Shown: positions 44,860 through 53,004 of the stretch, piece by piece
Layout of the letters: each line of letters begins with the position of its first letter
How positions within the stretch are numbered: the first letter of the stretch is position 1
Source of the DNA: Tamlana carrageenivorans
GTDB taxonomy: Bacteria > Bacteroidota > Bacteroidia > Flavobacteriales > Flavobacteriaceae
DNA: 64,000 nucleotides
Assembly (NCBI RefSeq): GCF_002893765.1
Contig: NZ_CP025938.1
Coordinates: forward strand, 2,809,501 to 2,873,500
Direction of reading: 5' to 3'
Notes under the pieces: model-generated
Seen by the model: the letters and a program-made list of their open reading frames with translations, nothing else
Database searches by the model: none
What the model was told of the DNA's origin: nothing
Made by a program: the position numbers and the translations under genes

Positions 44860-45975
44860 TTATTCAAAAACGATGACGCCTTTAGCGTTTCTTCCGGCAA
44901 GCATATCGTCAAAAGCTTGTTGCAAGTTTTCTAGCGGATACGTTCTTGTAATCATTTCATCTAAAAGTAAATCACCTTTATCATAAAGCGATACGAGTTT
45001 TGGAAAATCAATATCTGGACGGCATTTTCCGTAAAGCGGATTGATATAAATTTTATCCCATTCGAATAAATTCATATCGATGGTGATTTCTTCTTCAATC
45101 CCACTCACTTGAACCGCTGTTCCGGCATTTCTAATCATAGCAAGTGGTGCAGCACCTAAGGCAGGAACGGCAGTACATTCAAAGGCATAATCGGCACCGC
45201 GACCATCGGTTAAACTTTTAACGGTTTGGGCAGCTTTTTGTAATCCAATATCGGCTTTATCGGCTAAAATGGTGTGTGTTGCACCAAATTGTTTCGCCAT
45301 TTCTAAACGCTCTTGGTTGATATCGATAGCAATAATTTTAGCTGCTCCCGAAACCTTGGCGCCTTGAATAACATTCAGTCCAACGCCACCTGTGCCTAAT
45401 ACAACGGCAGAACTACCAGCACTTAATTTAGCCGAATTGACTACCGAGCCATAACCCGTCATCACCCCACAACTAATAATACTTGCTGAAGGCATAGGCA
45501 TGTCACTATTAAGTTTTACACATGCTGAAGCTTTTACTAGTGTATATTCTGCTAAAGTTCCTATGTTGAAGGAGCGCTCGATGGGTTTGTTGTTCCAAAG
45601 CGAGCCTTCTAAATGGGCATGTCCTGGGGTGTAGCCGTTTCCGCCAGCTGTTACGGGTGAATTGTTTTCGCAAATATGCTGGTTGCCTTCTTGGCATTGG
45701 AAGCATTTCATGCATGGTGTTGCCCAGTTTAAAATGACTTTATCGCCCACTTTAAAATTGGTTATTCCGCTGCCTATTTGGTGAACGACACCGGCACCTT
45801 CGTGTCCTAAAATAATGGGCTTACCCCAGTTTAGGGAGTCGTGGTCGGTATGACATAATCCTGCTGCTTGGATTTTAACAATAATTTCGTCGGCTTGTGG
45901 TTCGGCAATGGTAATGTGGTCTATAATAAATTTTCCATCGGCGGTAGCAATGGCCGATTTAGCTTGTAATGGCAT
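44860..45975 (-). CDS. zinc-dependent class III-type alcohol dehydrogenase (formaldehyde-linked)
   Basis: 371 residues. Catalytic zinc: AAGLCHTDHDSL and LGHEGAGVVHQIG. Structural zinc cysteines: TPCMKCFQCQEGNQHIC. Rossmann motif: GTGGVGLNVIQGA. The conserved C-terminal segment and the PCMKC loop are like the class III/glutathione- or mycothiol-dependent formaldehyde dehydrogenases. In porphyran demethylation clusters of marine Flavobacteriia an alcohol dehydrogenase of this type accompanies the P450, and removal of the formaldehyde released from 6-O-methyl-D-galactose is its expected job. The thiol cofactor in Bacteroidota is not known to me. Co-transcribed with the reductase gene (12-bp gap). 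Confidence 0.83.
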   Translation of the reverse strand: MPLQAKSAIATADGKFIIDHITIAEPQADEIIVKIQAAGLCHTDHDSLNWGKPIILGHEGAGVVHQIGSGITNFKVGDKVILNWATPCMKCFQCQEGNQHICENNSPVTAGGNGYTPGHAHLEGSLWNNKPIERSFNIGTLAEYTLVKASACVKLNSDMPMPSASIISCGVMTGYGSVVNSAKLSAGSSAVVLGTGGVGLNVIQGAKVSGAAKIIAIDINQERLEMAKQFGATHTILADKADIGLQKAAQTVKSLTDGRGADYAFECTAVPALGAAPLAMIRNAGTAVQVSGIEEEITIDMNLFEWDKIYINPLYGKCRPDIDFPKLVSLYDKGDLLLDEMITRTYPLENLQQAFDDMLAGRNAKGVIVFE

Positions 45976-45987
45976 GAGTAATGGTTT

Positions 45988-47232
45988 TTAAATAAAACTG
46001 TTTGGTTTAAATGGAATGCTGGTATCAGCAAGTTTAATCTTGTCTATTTTTTGTTTGGCTTTTATAAATCGCGTGCCGAGCATGTATGCTTTTGCGAAAT
46101 TTACGGCATCAACAGCAAGGAGTTCGTCATCTTTAAAATACCACATTGAAAAACTGTTTTCGGTTTCTTCATTTCGAATGACCAAATTGTTGTAGCCTGT
46201 TGATAGTCCGACGATTTGTAATTTGATATCGAATTGATCGGACCAAAACCATGGGATGCTATCATAAACAACTTCCGTTTGACCGCAAATGGCCTTGGCA
46301 GCTACTTTAGCTTGATCTATGGCATTTTGCACCGATTCTAATCGGATGTTGGTTTGGTAATGCATATTGTAATGAAAAGTGCAATCGCCAATCGCATAAA
46401 TATCTGGATTACTAGTTTGACAAGAGGCCGACACTTTAATGCCGTTTTCAAGGATTAAATTGGCACTTTGAGCCAATTCGGTATTGACTGAAATACCTAC
46501 GCCAACAACAATAACATCGGCTTCGTACTGTGAGTTATCGCTGCAATGCACTAAATTTCCTTCTGATAAAGGTGTTATTTTAGTAACCGTTTTGTTTGTT
46601 AGGATATTTACACCGTTTTGTTCGTGAAGTTTTGTGAAAAATGCTGACATCTCGGTAGTAGTAACACGAGCCAAAACCCGTGATTCACGTTCTAGAACGC
46701 TAACTTCAGCACCGAGTTTTTTTAATGAAGCTGCTGTTTCCAGCCCAATATAGCCGCCTCCAATGATTAGCACACGTTTTTTAGGAGCCGCATTAAAAGC
46801 TTGTCTGATGTTATTCGCATCTGCGGCGGTTCGCATCGGGAAAACATTTTTTGCCGTGGCAATGCCTTCTATTGGTGGTATAAACGGACGAGCACCCGTG
46901 GCCAAAACAAGTTTATTGTAGTGTTGTTCGCTCCCGTCACTAAGAGTAATTATTTGTTTTTCAGCATGAATAGATAGTACTGAAACCCCAAGTTTTAATT
47001 GGATGTTATCCTCGATATAGTTTTCCTTCGGAAAAAGTAAACTGTGTTCGGTTCCTGCTTCACTAGTTAAATAGGCTTTAGAAAGCGGTGGCCTGTGGTA
47101 AGGGAATTCGGGGTCTTTATCGTAAATAATGATAGCACCTTCCCAACCTTCCTTCCGCAGAGAAAAAGCACAGTTTATACCAGCATGACTGGCACCTATA
47201 ATAACACAGGTTTGGTCTGTTGTAGCTTGCAT
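45988..47232 (-). CDS. FAD-dependent ferredoxin reductase
   Basis: 414 residues of the rubredoxin/putidaredoxin reductase type. The FAD-binding GxGxxG-like start is IIGASHAGINCAFSLR, the NAD-binding Rossmann motif is IIGGGYIGLETAASLKKLG near residue 155, the FAD-contacting end is DIYAIGDC, and the C-terminal reductase domain has SIPWFWSDQFDIKLQIVG. It passes electrons from NAD(P)H to the [2Fe-2S] ferredoxin encoded 6 bp upstream, which feeds the P450. Gene order P450-ferredoxin-reductase-ADH is that of the known 6-O-methyl-D-galactose demethylase system. Cytoplasmic. Confidence 0.9.
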   Translation of the reverse strand: MQATTDQTCVIIGASHAGINCAFSLRKEGWEGAIIIYDKDPEFPYHRPPLSKAYLTSEAGTEHSLLFPKENYIEDNIQLKLGVSVLSIHAEKQIITLSDGSEQHYNKLVLATGARPFIPPIEGIATAKNVFPMRTAADANNIRQAFNAAPKKRVLIIGGGYIGLETAASLKKLGAEVSVLERESRVLARVTTTEMSAFFTKLHEQNGVNILTNKTVTKITPLSEGNLVHCSDNSQYEADVIVVGVGISVNTELAQSANLILENGIKVSASCQTSNPDIYAIGDCTFHYNMHYQTNIRLESVQNAIDQAKVAAKAICGQTEVVYDSIPWFWSDQFDIKLQIVGLSTGYNNLVIRNEETENSFSMWYFKDDELLAVDAVNFAKAYMLGTRFIKAKQKIDKIKLADTSIPFKPNSFI

Positions 47233-47238
47233 GGCTTG

Positions 47239-47547
47239 TTATTTTGCGACTTTAAGAATCAATCCGTCAGGTACTTGGCTTACTTTCAACTGGCATGATA
47301 ATCGGCTGTAATCGCTCACATTGTCATCAAATTCTAACATGTCGCTTTCCAACTCGCTAGGGCCTCCAACGGCATTCCAGAATTCTTGGTTTACATGAAC
47401 GTGGCAAGTGGCACAAGAGCAAACACCTCCACAGTCGCCATCAATGCCTTTTACTTTGTTTTTTACAGCCAATTCCATGAGACTTCCAAAGTTGGCTTGG
47501 GTTTCAATAATGTCGTTATCGCTGGTAATAAATGTTATGGTTTTCAT
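47239..47547 (-). CDS. [2Fe-2S] ferredoxin, adrenodoxin type
   Basis: 102 residues. The cluster ligands are Cys39, Cys45 and Cys48 (CGGVCSCATC, spacing C-x5-C-x2-C) and Cys85 (RLSCQLK). Cys43 lies inside the loop and is not a usual ligand. The acidic helix VGGPSELESDMLEFDD and the C-terminus with VPDGLILKV are typical of the putidaredoxin/adrenodoxin group that donates electrons to P450s. It lies between the P450 and its reductase in the operon (15-bp and 6-bp gaps). Confidence 0.92.
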   Translation of the reverse strand: MKTITFITSDNDIIETQANFGSLMELAVKNKVKGIDGDCGGVCSCATCHVHVNQEFWNAVGGPSELESDMLEFDDNVSDYSRLSCQLKVSQVPDGLILKVAK

Positions 47548-47562
47548 TGTATATGGGTTCGT

Positions 47563-48723
47563 TTATAGTTTATGAAAGGCAACTTGTAGGCTATCGAAAC
47601 CTACTTTACGATTAAACTCGTCTAAATCTTCAATATTTTCTTTTGCCGCAGTAATTTGCATGCAACCTACTTTTTGAGTGAGAGTATTTAATAAAATACG
47701 TAAAATTTGACGAGCATGTGTGGCTCCTAAGCAATTGTGTGTGCCGAAACCGAAAGCGACATGCGGATTCACTTTACGGTCTAATACTACTTCGTTAGGA
47801 TTCTCGAATACGCGTTCGTCTCGGTTGGCAGAAGCCCAACACATGGAAATACGGCTTTGTGCTTTTACGGCATGCTCGCACACTTGCGTGTCTTCTGCAA
47901 CCACACGTCCCATTTGTGTTAACGGAGAGTAGTAACGCAGCAATTCTTCAATGGCCGAGTTAAGATGCTCTGGTTGGTCACGTAATTGTTGCAATGCCTG
48001 AGGGTTATCGGCAAAATAAGCTATGGTATTGGTTATAGCATTAATAACCGTATCTCTTCCACCGGCGAAGGTTAAAATGAGTACGCCTTTAACTTCTTCT
48101 TTAGTTAATGTTTTACCATCTATTTCGGAAGCTAATAATTTTGAATATAAATCATCTCCAGGATTGGCGATGGCCTTGTCGATTTGTGCATCAATATAGT
48201 CATATAAAACATTCGCTTTATCGCCATCTAAAGCCGTGTCTTCGCTTCTAAATACGTGCGTTCCCCATGAGATCCAAAGTTCCGATTCTTCAAATGGAAT
48301 ATTGAGTAATAGGGTTAATGCGCGTGACTGTAATTTAAGAGCAAATTCTGAAACCACTTCCATACTGCCTTTTGTAAGGGCTTCATCTACAATGATATTG
48401 ATAATATCCGTTAGTTTTTCTTGGTATGCTTCTTCTAACGGACGCTTAAACCAAGGTTCAACAAGATCTCGATAGCTTTTGTGTTGTGGAGGATCGACTT
48501 CAAACGGAATTTGGCGCGTATCACGAATATGCACCTCCGAGGGTACTACAATTCTGCCTATTTCGTCGCCTCCCGATTGAAAAGTTTTCCAATTGTGGGC
48601 ACATTTTCTAACGTCTTTATGACCCAGAATCATGGTTACAGGGTCGTTCTGATCGTTCATAGTTCCAAAACCTTTAGTTTCTCTGGCTTCTTTAAACGGA
48701 TCGTCTATTTTGCTTTTTTTCAT
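47563..48723 (-). CDS. cytochrome P450, probable 6-O-methyl-D-galactose demethylase
   Basis: A 386-residue soluble bacterial P450. The heme-binding motif is FGFGTHNCLG with Cys331, the I-helix motif AGGRDT is at 220-225, and the ExxR helix is EELLR at 259-263. Earlier, FEVDPPQHKSYR near residue 74 is the usual B/C region. It is a class I system: its ferredoxin and reductase are encoded directly downstream. In Zobellia and Formosa, P450s of this arrangement oxidatively remove the methyl group of 6-O-methyl-D-galactose from porphyran, giving galactose and formaldehyde. The match in operon and habitat is strong; the substrate here is inferred from it. First gene of the operon. Confidence 0.88.
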   Translation of the reverse strand: MKKSKIDDPFKEARETKGFGTMNDQNDPVTMILGHKDVRKCAHNWKTFQSGGDEIGRIVVPSEVHIRDTRQIPFEVDPPQHKSYRDLVEPWFKRPLEEAYQEKLTDIINIIVDEALTKGSMEVVSEFALKLQSRALTLLLNIPFEESELWISWGTHVFRSEDTALDGDKANVLYDYIDAQIDKAIANPGDDLYSKLLASEIDGKTLTKEEVKGVLILTFAGGRDTVINAITNTIAYFADNPQALQQLRDQPEHLNSAIEELLRYYSPLTQMGRVVAEDTQVCEHAVKAQSRISMCWASANRDERVFENPNEVVLDRKVNPHVAFGFGTHNCLGATHARQILRILLNTLTQKVGCMQITAAKENIEDLDEFNRKVGFDSLQVAFHKL

Positions 48724-48873
48724 GGTTTAATACTTTCATTCAAACGTTGTGGTTGTGGCAAAATTGAATAAATAAGAGAAACAGTGATTAATCAGAATTA
48801 GCTATTTAAGTACTTATTTTGACTTATTAAATTGTAAAAAGTATAAAAAAACTTCAAATAAGGTATGTAAATC
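48724..48873. promoter_or_regulatory. divergent promoter region between P450 and AraC genes
   Basis: 150 bp, very AT-rich, between the P450 operon and the AraC gene. TTCAAAT at 48853-48859 (plus strand) is the same 7-mer as in the IclR sites but may be chance in such AT-rich DNA. I found no clean TAnnTTTG box, which suits activator-dependent promoters. Confidence 0.35.
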
Positions 48874-49779
48874 ATGTTTTTGTCCTTTGAGTTGATTAAT
48901 TTTGAGGCTATAAAAGTCAGTCATTTGAAAGCGCAGTTTGAAAAAATACCTAAGCTTCAGAATACATCGGTACACGCCTTTGTTTATGAAGGCGATACTT
49001 TTGACGCACCGTGGCATTTTCATCCAGAATTTGAGCTTACATTTATTGAAAAAGGGGAGGGGATCCGTTATGTTGCCAATAGCGTAGAACCCTTTATCCC
49101 TGGCGACATGGTGCTATTAGGTCGAAATTTACCGCATTGCTGGAAGGAGAGATTGGTAAGTGAAACGGGGGTTAAATCGCTCGTGTTTCAATGGGATGAC
49201 AGCTTGTTAGGTGAAAATTGGATAGAGAAAAAAGAGTTTTACAATATTAAAGAATTACTGATAAAATCGGCTCGTGGCATAAAATTTAGTCCCTTATTAA
49301 GCTCTAAATTTCACAGTGATTTAAATCGTATTATAGGTTTACCGCCTTTTGAAAAACTCATGGCTTTTGTAGAAGTGCTTCAGAAACTGGCCTTAACAAC
49401 AGAATACCAACTATTAGGCAATGAGCATTATATTAGTGATTTAAATACGAAAACCAATGCGCGAATAGACAAGGTGTATAATTATATTCACACCCATTAC
49501 AGTAAAAAAATTATGCTGCAAGATGTGGCCCATTTGGTGTCTATGGGGGAGGAGGCTTTTTGTCGATTTTTTAAAAAATCGCTAAACAAATCGTTATTCG
49601 CTTTTATTAATGAGTACCGGGTTACCATGGTGTGTAAGCAGCTAATTGAATCCAATAAGCAAGTCAAACAAATTGCTTATAACTGTGGATTTGAAAGTTT
49701 ACCGTTTTTCTATAAGCAGTTTCAGAAGTATAAAGGGTGTTCACCGTTAGCCTTTAGAAAAGTGTACCGAAAAATATAG
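48874..49779 (+). CDS. AraC-family regulator of the demethylation cassette
   Basis: 301 residues from the ATG. The sensor (APWHFHPEFELTFIEKGEGIRYV ... LLGRNLPHCWKE) and the C-terminal double helix-turn-helix (ALKVSM-like region MLQDVAHLVSMGEEAFCRFF ... IAYNCGFESLPFFYKQFQKYKGCSPLAFRK) are paralogous to the AraC protein at 23462. Alignment to that protein, which begins MKPELEHIP, suggests the true start may be the in-frame TTG at 48925 (then MKAQFEKIP), 17 codons in; the extra N-terminal part is not typical. It is divergent from the P450 gene and so likely controls demethylation. Both AraC paralogues may sense related galactose derivatives. Confidence 0.85.
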   Translation: MFLSFELINFEAIKVSHLKAQFEKIPKLQNTSVHAFVYEGDTFDAPWHFHPEFELTFIEKGEGIRYVANSVEPFIPGDMVLLGRNLPHCWKERLVSETGVKSLVFQWDDSLLGENWIEKKEFYNIKELLIKSARGIKFSPLLSSKFHSDLNRIIGLPPFEKLMAFVEVLQKLALTTEYQLLGNEHYISDLNTKTNARIDKVYNYIHTHYSKKIMLQDVAHLVSMGEEAFCRFFKKSLNKSLFAFINEYRVTMVCKQLIESNKQVKQIAYNCGFESLPFFYKQFQKYKGCSPLAFRKVYRKI

Positions 49780-49786
49780 ACGGCGT

Positions 49787-49975
49787 GCTTTGATCGTCAA
49801 TCTTTTAATGACCGTAATTCAAAAGAAATTAAAGCGAAAGTGGGCTTTTTCAAATTTGGTCAGCTTTTGTAAAATCCACCTTTTCAATTATATCAACCTG
49901 AGGAGATTTTTGGAAAACCCTGAAAAAGATTGGATTATCGAAAGAAACCAAACGGAGCAATTGACTCTGTTTTGA
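49787..49975 (+). pseudogene. relic of an IS4-family transposase (C-terminal end)
   Basis: About 60 residues that align with the C-terminus of the intact transposase at 53076-54272: KKLKRKWAFSNLVSFCKIHLF against the intact YNWYLSNLVAFIRLNLF, and both finish in QxxLF just before the stop. The rest of the gene is missing. About 90 bp downstream, GGACGCTAATGAT (50068-50080) resembles the intact element's end (GGACGCTATTGAT), so the relic probably reaches to about 50070. It is a fossil of a related but different element from the intact one. Confidence 0.65.
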
Positions 49976-50106
49976 TAGCCTATTTTTCAAAAACTGAAAG
50001 ATAAAAAATGTAAGTTGTTAAAAATCAATAACATAAAACCTTAATAAAAACATTTTTAATTTTTATCGGACGCTAATGATAATAAATAATGTTTTTAATA
50101 AAGATT

Positions 50107-51387
50107 TTATAATCTGCCATCAACCTTATCCTTCAGAATCCCTTTTACGTCGTAAAGTACCCCGTTAGTATTTATTAAAGACCTTAAGTCTTGATTTAGA
50201 AATTCATTATGCGCTACGGTTAAAACAACAGCATCAAATTTTTGATTTGGTAATTCCTTTGTTGTTTTGAGTTGATATTCATGATAAACTTCTTCTGGAT
50301 TTGCCCATGGATCGTATATGGTAATTTCTGTTCCGTAACTTTTTAATTGTTTGATGACATCTACAACACGGGTATTTCTAACATCCGGACAGTTTTCTTT
50401 GAATGTAATTCCTAAAATTAAAATCTTTGAATTTTTGATTCTGATATCGTTTTGAACCATAAGTTTTACAATTTCAGAAGCAACATATTGTCCCATGCTG
50501 TCATTAAGTCGGCGTCCTGCTAAAATAATTTCTGGATGATATCCAACCTCCTGTGCTTTTTGAGCTAAATAATAAGGATCTACTCCAATGCAGTGTCCGC
50601 CAACTAATCCAGGTTTAAAGGGTAAAAAATTCCATTTAGTTCCAGCAGCTTCCAAAACCGCATGTGTATCAATATTCATTAAATTAAATATTTTAGCTAA
50701 TTCGTTAACAAACGCGATATTAATATCTCGCTGTGAATTTTCGATTACTTTAGCTGCCTCGGCCACTTTAATGGTGGGGGCTAGGTGTGTACCGGCAGTG
50801 ATCACACTTGCGTATAAGTCGTTTACTTTTTTGCCTATTTCGGGTGTGGAGCCGGCAGTAACCTTTAAAATTTTATCTACAGTATGTAATTTATCGCCAG
50901 GATTAATACGTTCGGGTGAGTAACCAGCAAAGAAGTCTTTGTTAAATTTTAATCCACTCACTTTTTCGAGAACAGGTACGCATTCATCTTCTGTAACTCC
51001 TGGGTATACAGTAGATTCATAAATGACGATATCCCCTTGACTTATTACTTGTCCAACTGTTTCACTCGATTTGTAAAGTGGGGTTAGGTCTGGCCTGTTA
51101 TTTTTATCTATTGGTGTAGGGACCGTTATAATGTAATAATTGCAAGATTTTAGATCATTAATATCTGCTGAAAAATATAATCCATTTTCATCATTAAAAT
51201 CTGATTTTAAAACAGATTTCAAGGTTTGTGAATCTACTTCGAGGGTGAAATCATTTCCTTCAGATAACTCTTCAATACGTTTTTGGTTGATATCAAAACC
51301 AATAACATCATATTTAGTTGCGAATAATCTGGCTAGAGGTAGCCCCACATAACCTAATCCTATAATTGCAATTTTATTTTTACTCAT
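50107..51387 (-). CDS. tviB: UDP-N-acetyl-D-hexosamine 6-dehydrogenase (TviB/WbpO type)
   Basis: 426 residues. The Rossmann start is IAIIGLGYVGLPLARLFA, the nucleophile is Cys266 in GLVGGHCIGVDPYYL, GYSPERINPGD is near residue 155, and the C-terminal domain has ILGITFKENCPDVRNT. It oxidises UDP-GlcNAc or UDP-GalNAc at C6 to the uronic acid, with two NAD. The PYYLAQKA sequence is the Vi-antigen/WbpO branch rather than UDP-glucose dehydrogenase. With the TviC-like epimerase upstream it should yield UDP-GalNAcA for a surface polysaccharide. It does not belong to the galactan pathway and sits in an eroded biosynthesis patch. Confidence 0.88.
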   Translation of the reverse strand: MSKNKIAIIGLGYVGLPLARLFATKYDVIGFDINQKRIEELSEGNDFTLEVDSQTLKSVLKSDFNDENGLYFSADINDLKSCNYYIITVPTPIDKNNRPDLTPLYKSSETVGQVISQGDIVIYESTVYPGVTEDECVPVLEKVSGLKFNKDFFAGYSPERINPGDKLHTVDKILKVTAGSTPEIGKKVNDLYASVITAGTHLAPTIKVAEAAKVIENSQRDINIAFVNELAKIFNLMNIDTHAVLEAAGTKWNFLPFKPGLVGGHCIGVDPYYLAQKAQEVGYHPEIILAGRRLNDSMGQYVASEIVKLMVQNDIRIKNSKILILGITFKENCPDVRNTRVVDVIKQLKSYGTEITIYDPWANPEEVYHEYQLKTTKELPNQKFDAVVLTVAHNEFLNQDLRSLINTNGVLYDVKGILKDKVDGRL

Positions 51388-51488
51388 AATTTATTTTCCT
51401 ATTAAATACTATTCTAAATCTATTTTACTATCAGATTTGTTGAACATATTTATTCCTTCTATAATAAAAGAAGGTTTTTTATTCGTTC

Positions 51489-51665
51489 TTATATTTTGTT
51501 TGCATGCTTTGTATACATGCTATTCATTTTTTCTTTTAAAACTTTTGACTCGAAAACACCAATTTCATCTAAGGTCTTTTTAAAAGCATGAGATTTAGTT
51601 ATTATTAAGTCTAAGACAACCTTGGTTAGCCCTCCAACACACTCTGCACCAAACCAACTTCTCAC
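51489..51665 (-). CDS. unrecognised 58-residue ORF between tviC and tviB
   Basis: Starts with GTG 6 bp after the TviC stop, with stop codons just upstream in frame, and reads VRSWFGAECVGG ... IITKSHAFKKTLDEIGVFESK, ending MYTKHANKI. It has no signal peptide and no motif I recognise; a charged helix is likely in the second half. It could be a small genuine gene or the tail of a larger deleted gene in the same cluster. The 100 bp between its stop and tviB hold nothing I can identify. Confidence 0.35.
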   Translation of the reverse strand: MRSWFGAECVGGLTKVVLDLIITKSHAFKKTLDEIGVFESKVLKEKMNSMYTKHANKI

Positions 51666-51671
51666 GTGTCA

Positions 51672-52655
51672 TTACAGATTTTTCCAATACCAATTTACGG
51701 CTTCCTTAATGCCTTTGTCAATATCGTATTGGGGATTATAGTTTAATAGTTTTTTAGCCTTTTCTATAGAAGCTAAGGAATGAGGAATGTCACCAACTCT
51801 GTTTTCTCGATGTTTTATTTCAATATTAGCAATAGATTTATCGAACTCTGATAAATACTTTTTAAGTAATGTAGCCAACTCTAAAAGGGTAGTGCGCTCT
51901 CCAAATGCAACATTATAAACGTTGTTTAAAGCTTCTTGGTTTGTGGTGGTTATGGCTAGTAAATTCATTTGAACCACATTATCAATAAAGGTGAAATCTC
52001 TTGAGTAAGTTCCATCGCCATTAATTATTGGCGATTCTTTATTAATAAATTGTTTTACAAATAAAGGAATAACAGCAGCGTAAGCTCCATTTGGATCTTG
52101 TCTTTTTCCGAATACATTAAAATATCGAAGTCCTACAGTGTCAAACCCATAGTTTTTTTGAAAAATATCGGCGTATAGCTCATTTACATATTTGGTAATG
52201 GCATATGGTGATAAAGGTTTTCCAATAACATCTTCAACCTTTGGTAAAGCCTCATGATCCCCATAAGTTGACGAGCTTGCAGCATATATAAAGCGTTTTA
52301 CTTTAGCATCACGAGCTGCTACCAACATGTTTAAAAAACCAGAAACGTTAACATCATTAGTTGTAATAGGGTCATTAATAGATCTGGGAACCGAGCCTAA
52401 TGCTGCTTGATGTAAAACGAAATCTACGTTTTCACATGCTTTATGGCAGTCATCAATATTTCTAATATCACCTTGAATGAATTTGAAATTTGGATCATCT
52501 AAAAAAGGCGTGATATTTTCTCTTTTTCCTGTAGAAAAATTATCTAGGCAAATGGTATTTATCTGATTAGTAAGCAGTGTTTCACATAAGTTAGATCCTA
52601 TAAATCCAGCGCCACCTGTTACTAAGACAGTCTTGTTCTGTAGATTATCAAACAT
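51672..52655 (-). CDS. tviC: UDP-N-acetylglucosamine 4-epimerase (TviC/WbpP type SDR)
   Basis: About 327 residues from the Met of MFDNLQNKT; a longer frame starts at 52685, but VTGGAGFIGSNL normally lies within 15 residues of the N-terminus. Extended SDR: VLVTGGAGFIGS, a catalytic Ser in AASSSTYGD, and Tyr/Lys in YAITKYVNELY (about residues 151 and 155 from this start). RDFTFIDNVVQMNLLA and the WYWKNL end are the WbpP/TviC type, which interconverts UDP-GlcNAc and UDP-GalNAc or their uronic acids. It pairs with TviB. The start is open to the extent given. Confidence 0.88.
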   Translation of the reverse strand: MFDNLQNKTVLVTGGAGFIGSNLCETLLTNQINTICLDNFSTGKRENITPFLDDPNFKFIQGDIRNIDDCHKACENVDFVLHQAALGSVPRSINDPITTNDVNVSGFLNMLVAARDAKVKRFIYAASSSTYGDHEALPKVEDVIGKPLSPYAITKYVNELYADIFQKNYGFDTVGLRYFNVFGKRQDPNGAYAAVIPLFVKQFINKESPIINGDGTYSRDFTFIDNVVQMNLLAITTTNQEALNNVYNVAFGERTTLLELATLLKKYLSEFDKSIANIEIKHRENRVGDIPHSLASIEKAKKLLNYNPQYDIDKGIKEAVNWYWKNL

Positions 52656-52685
52656 TAATTTGGGTTTTTCTATTAACTCGAACAA

Positions 52686-53004
52686 ATATGGAAAAAAATA
52701 ATTTACTACAAGATAATATTATACTAAGTAGTAGTTTTTAACGATAAAATGATTATTCCATTGATGAACCTATTTTTATCGGTAAAAGATGCATTAAAAC
52801 CTGTCGTTTAGAAGTAATAGCTATTATACAAATTACAAATGCTTTAACACCTTTTTTTATAGATGTTTAAGGTTTGTAATTGTAATTTATTAAAATGTCA
52901 TTAATATTTGCCAAGTACGATTAACACTTTTGGGTGGTATGAGGTATCATTTCTTAAATATTTTTGTGCTAAGCTTATAATAATGTATACCGTAAAACCA
53001 ATCC
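52686..53004. other. intergenic region between tviC and the IS element
   Basis: About 320 bp, AT-rich. An imperfect inverted repeat (ATTACAAA at 52832-52839 with TTTGTAAT at 52873-52880, extending a few more bases) may be a hairpin or regulator site. I see no gene in it and could not fix the tviC promoter. Confidence 0.35.

Noticed and set aside
44029..48723. A camphor- or terpene-type P450 operon
   Set aside because: The class I arrangement is similar, but the agar/porphyran context and the accompanying formaldehyde-type dehydrogenase and esterase fit 6-O-methyl-galactose demethylation much better.
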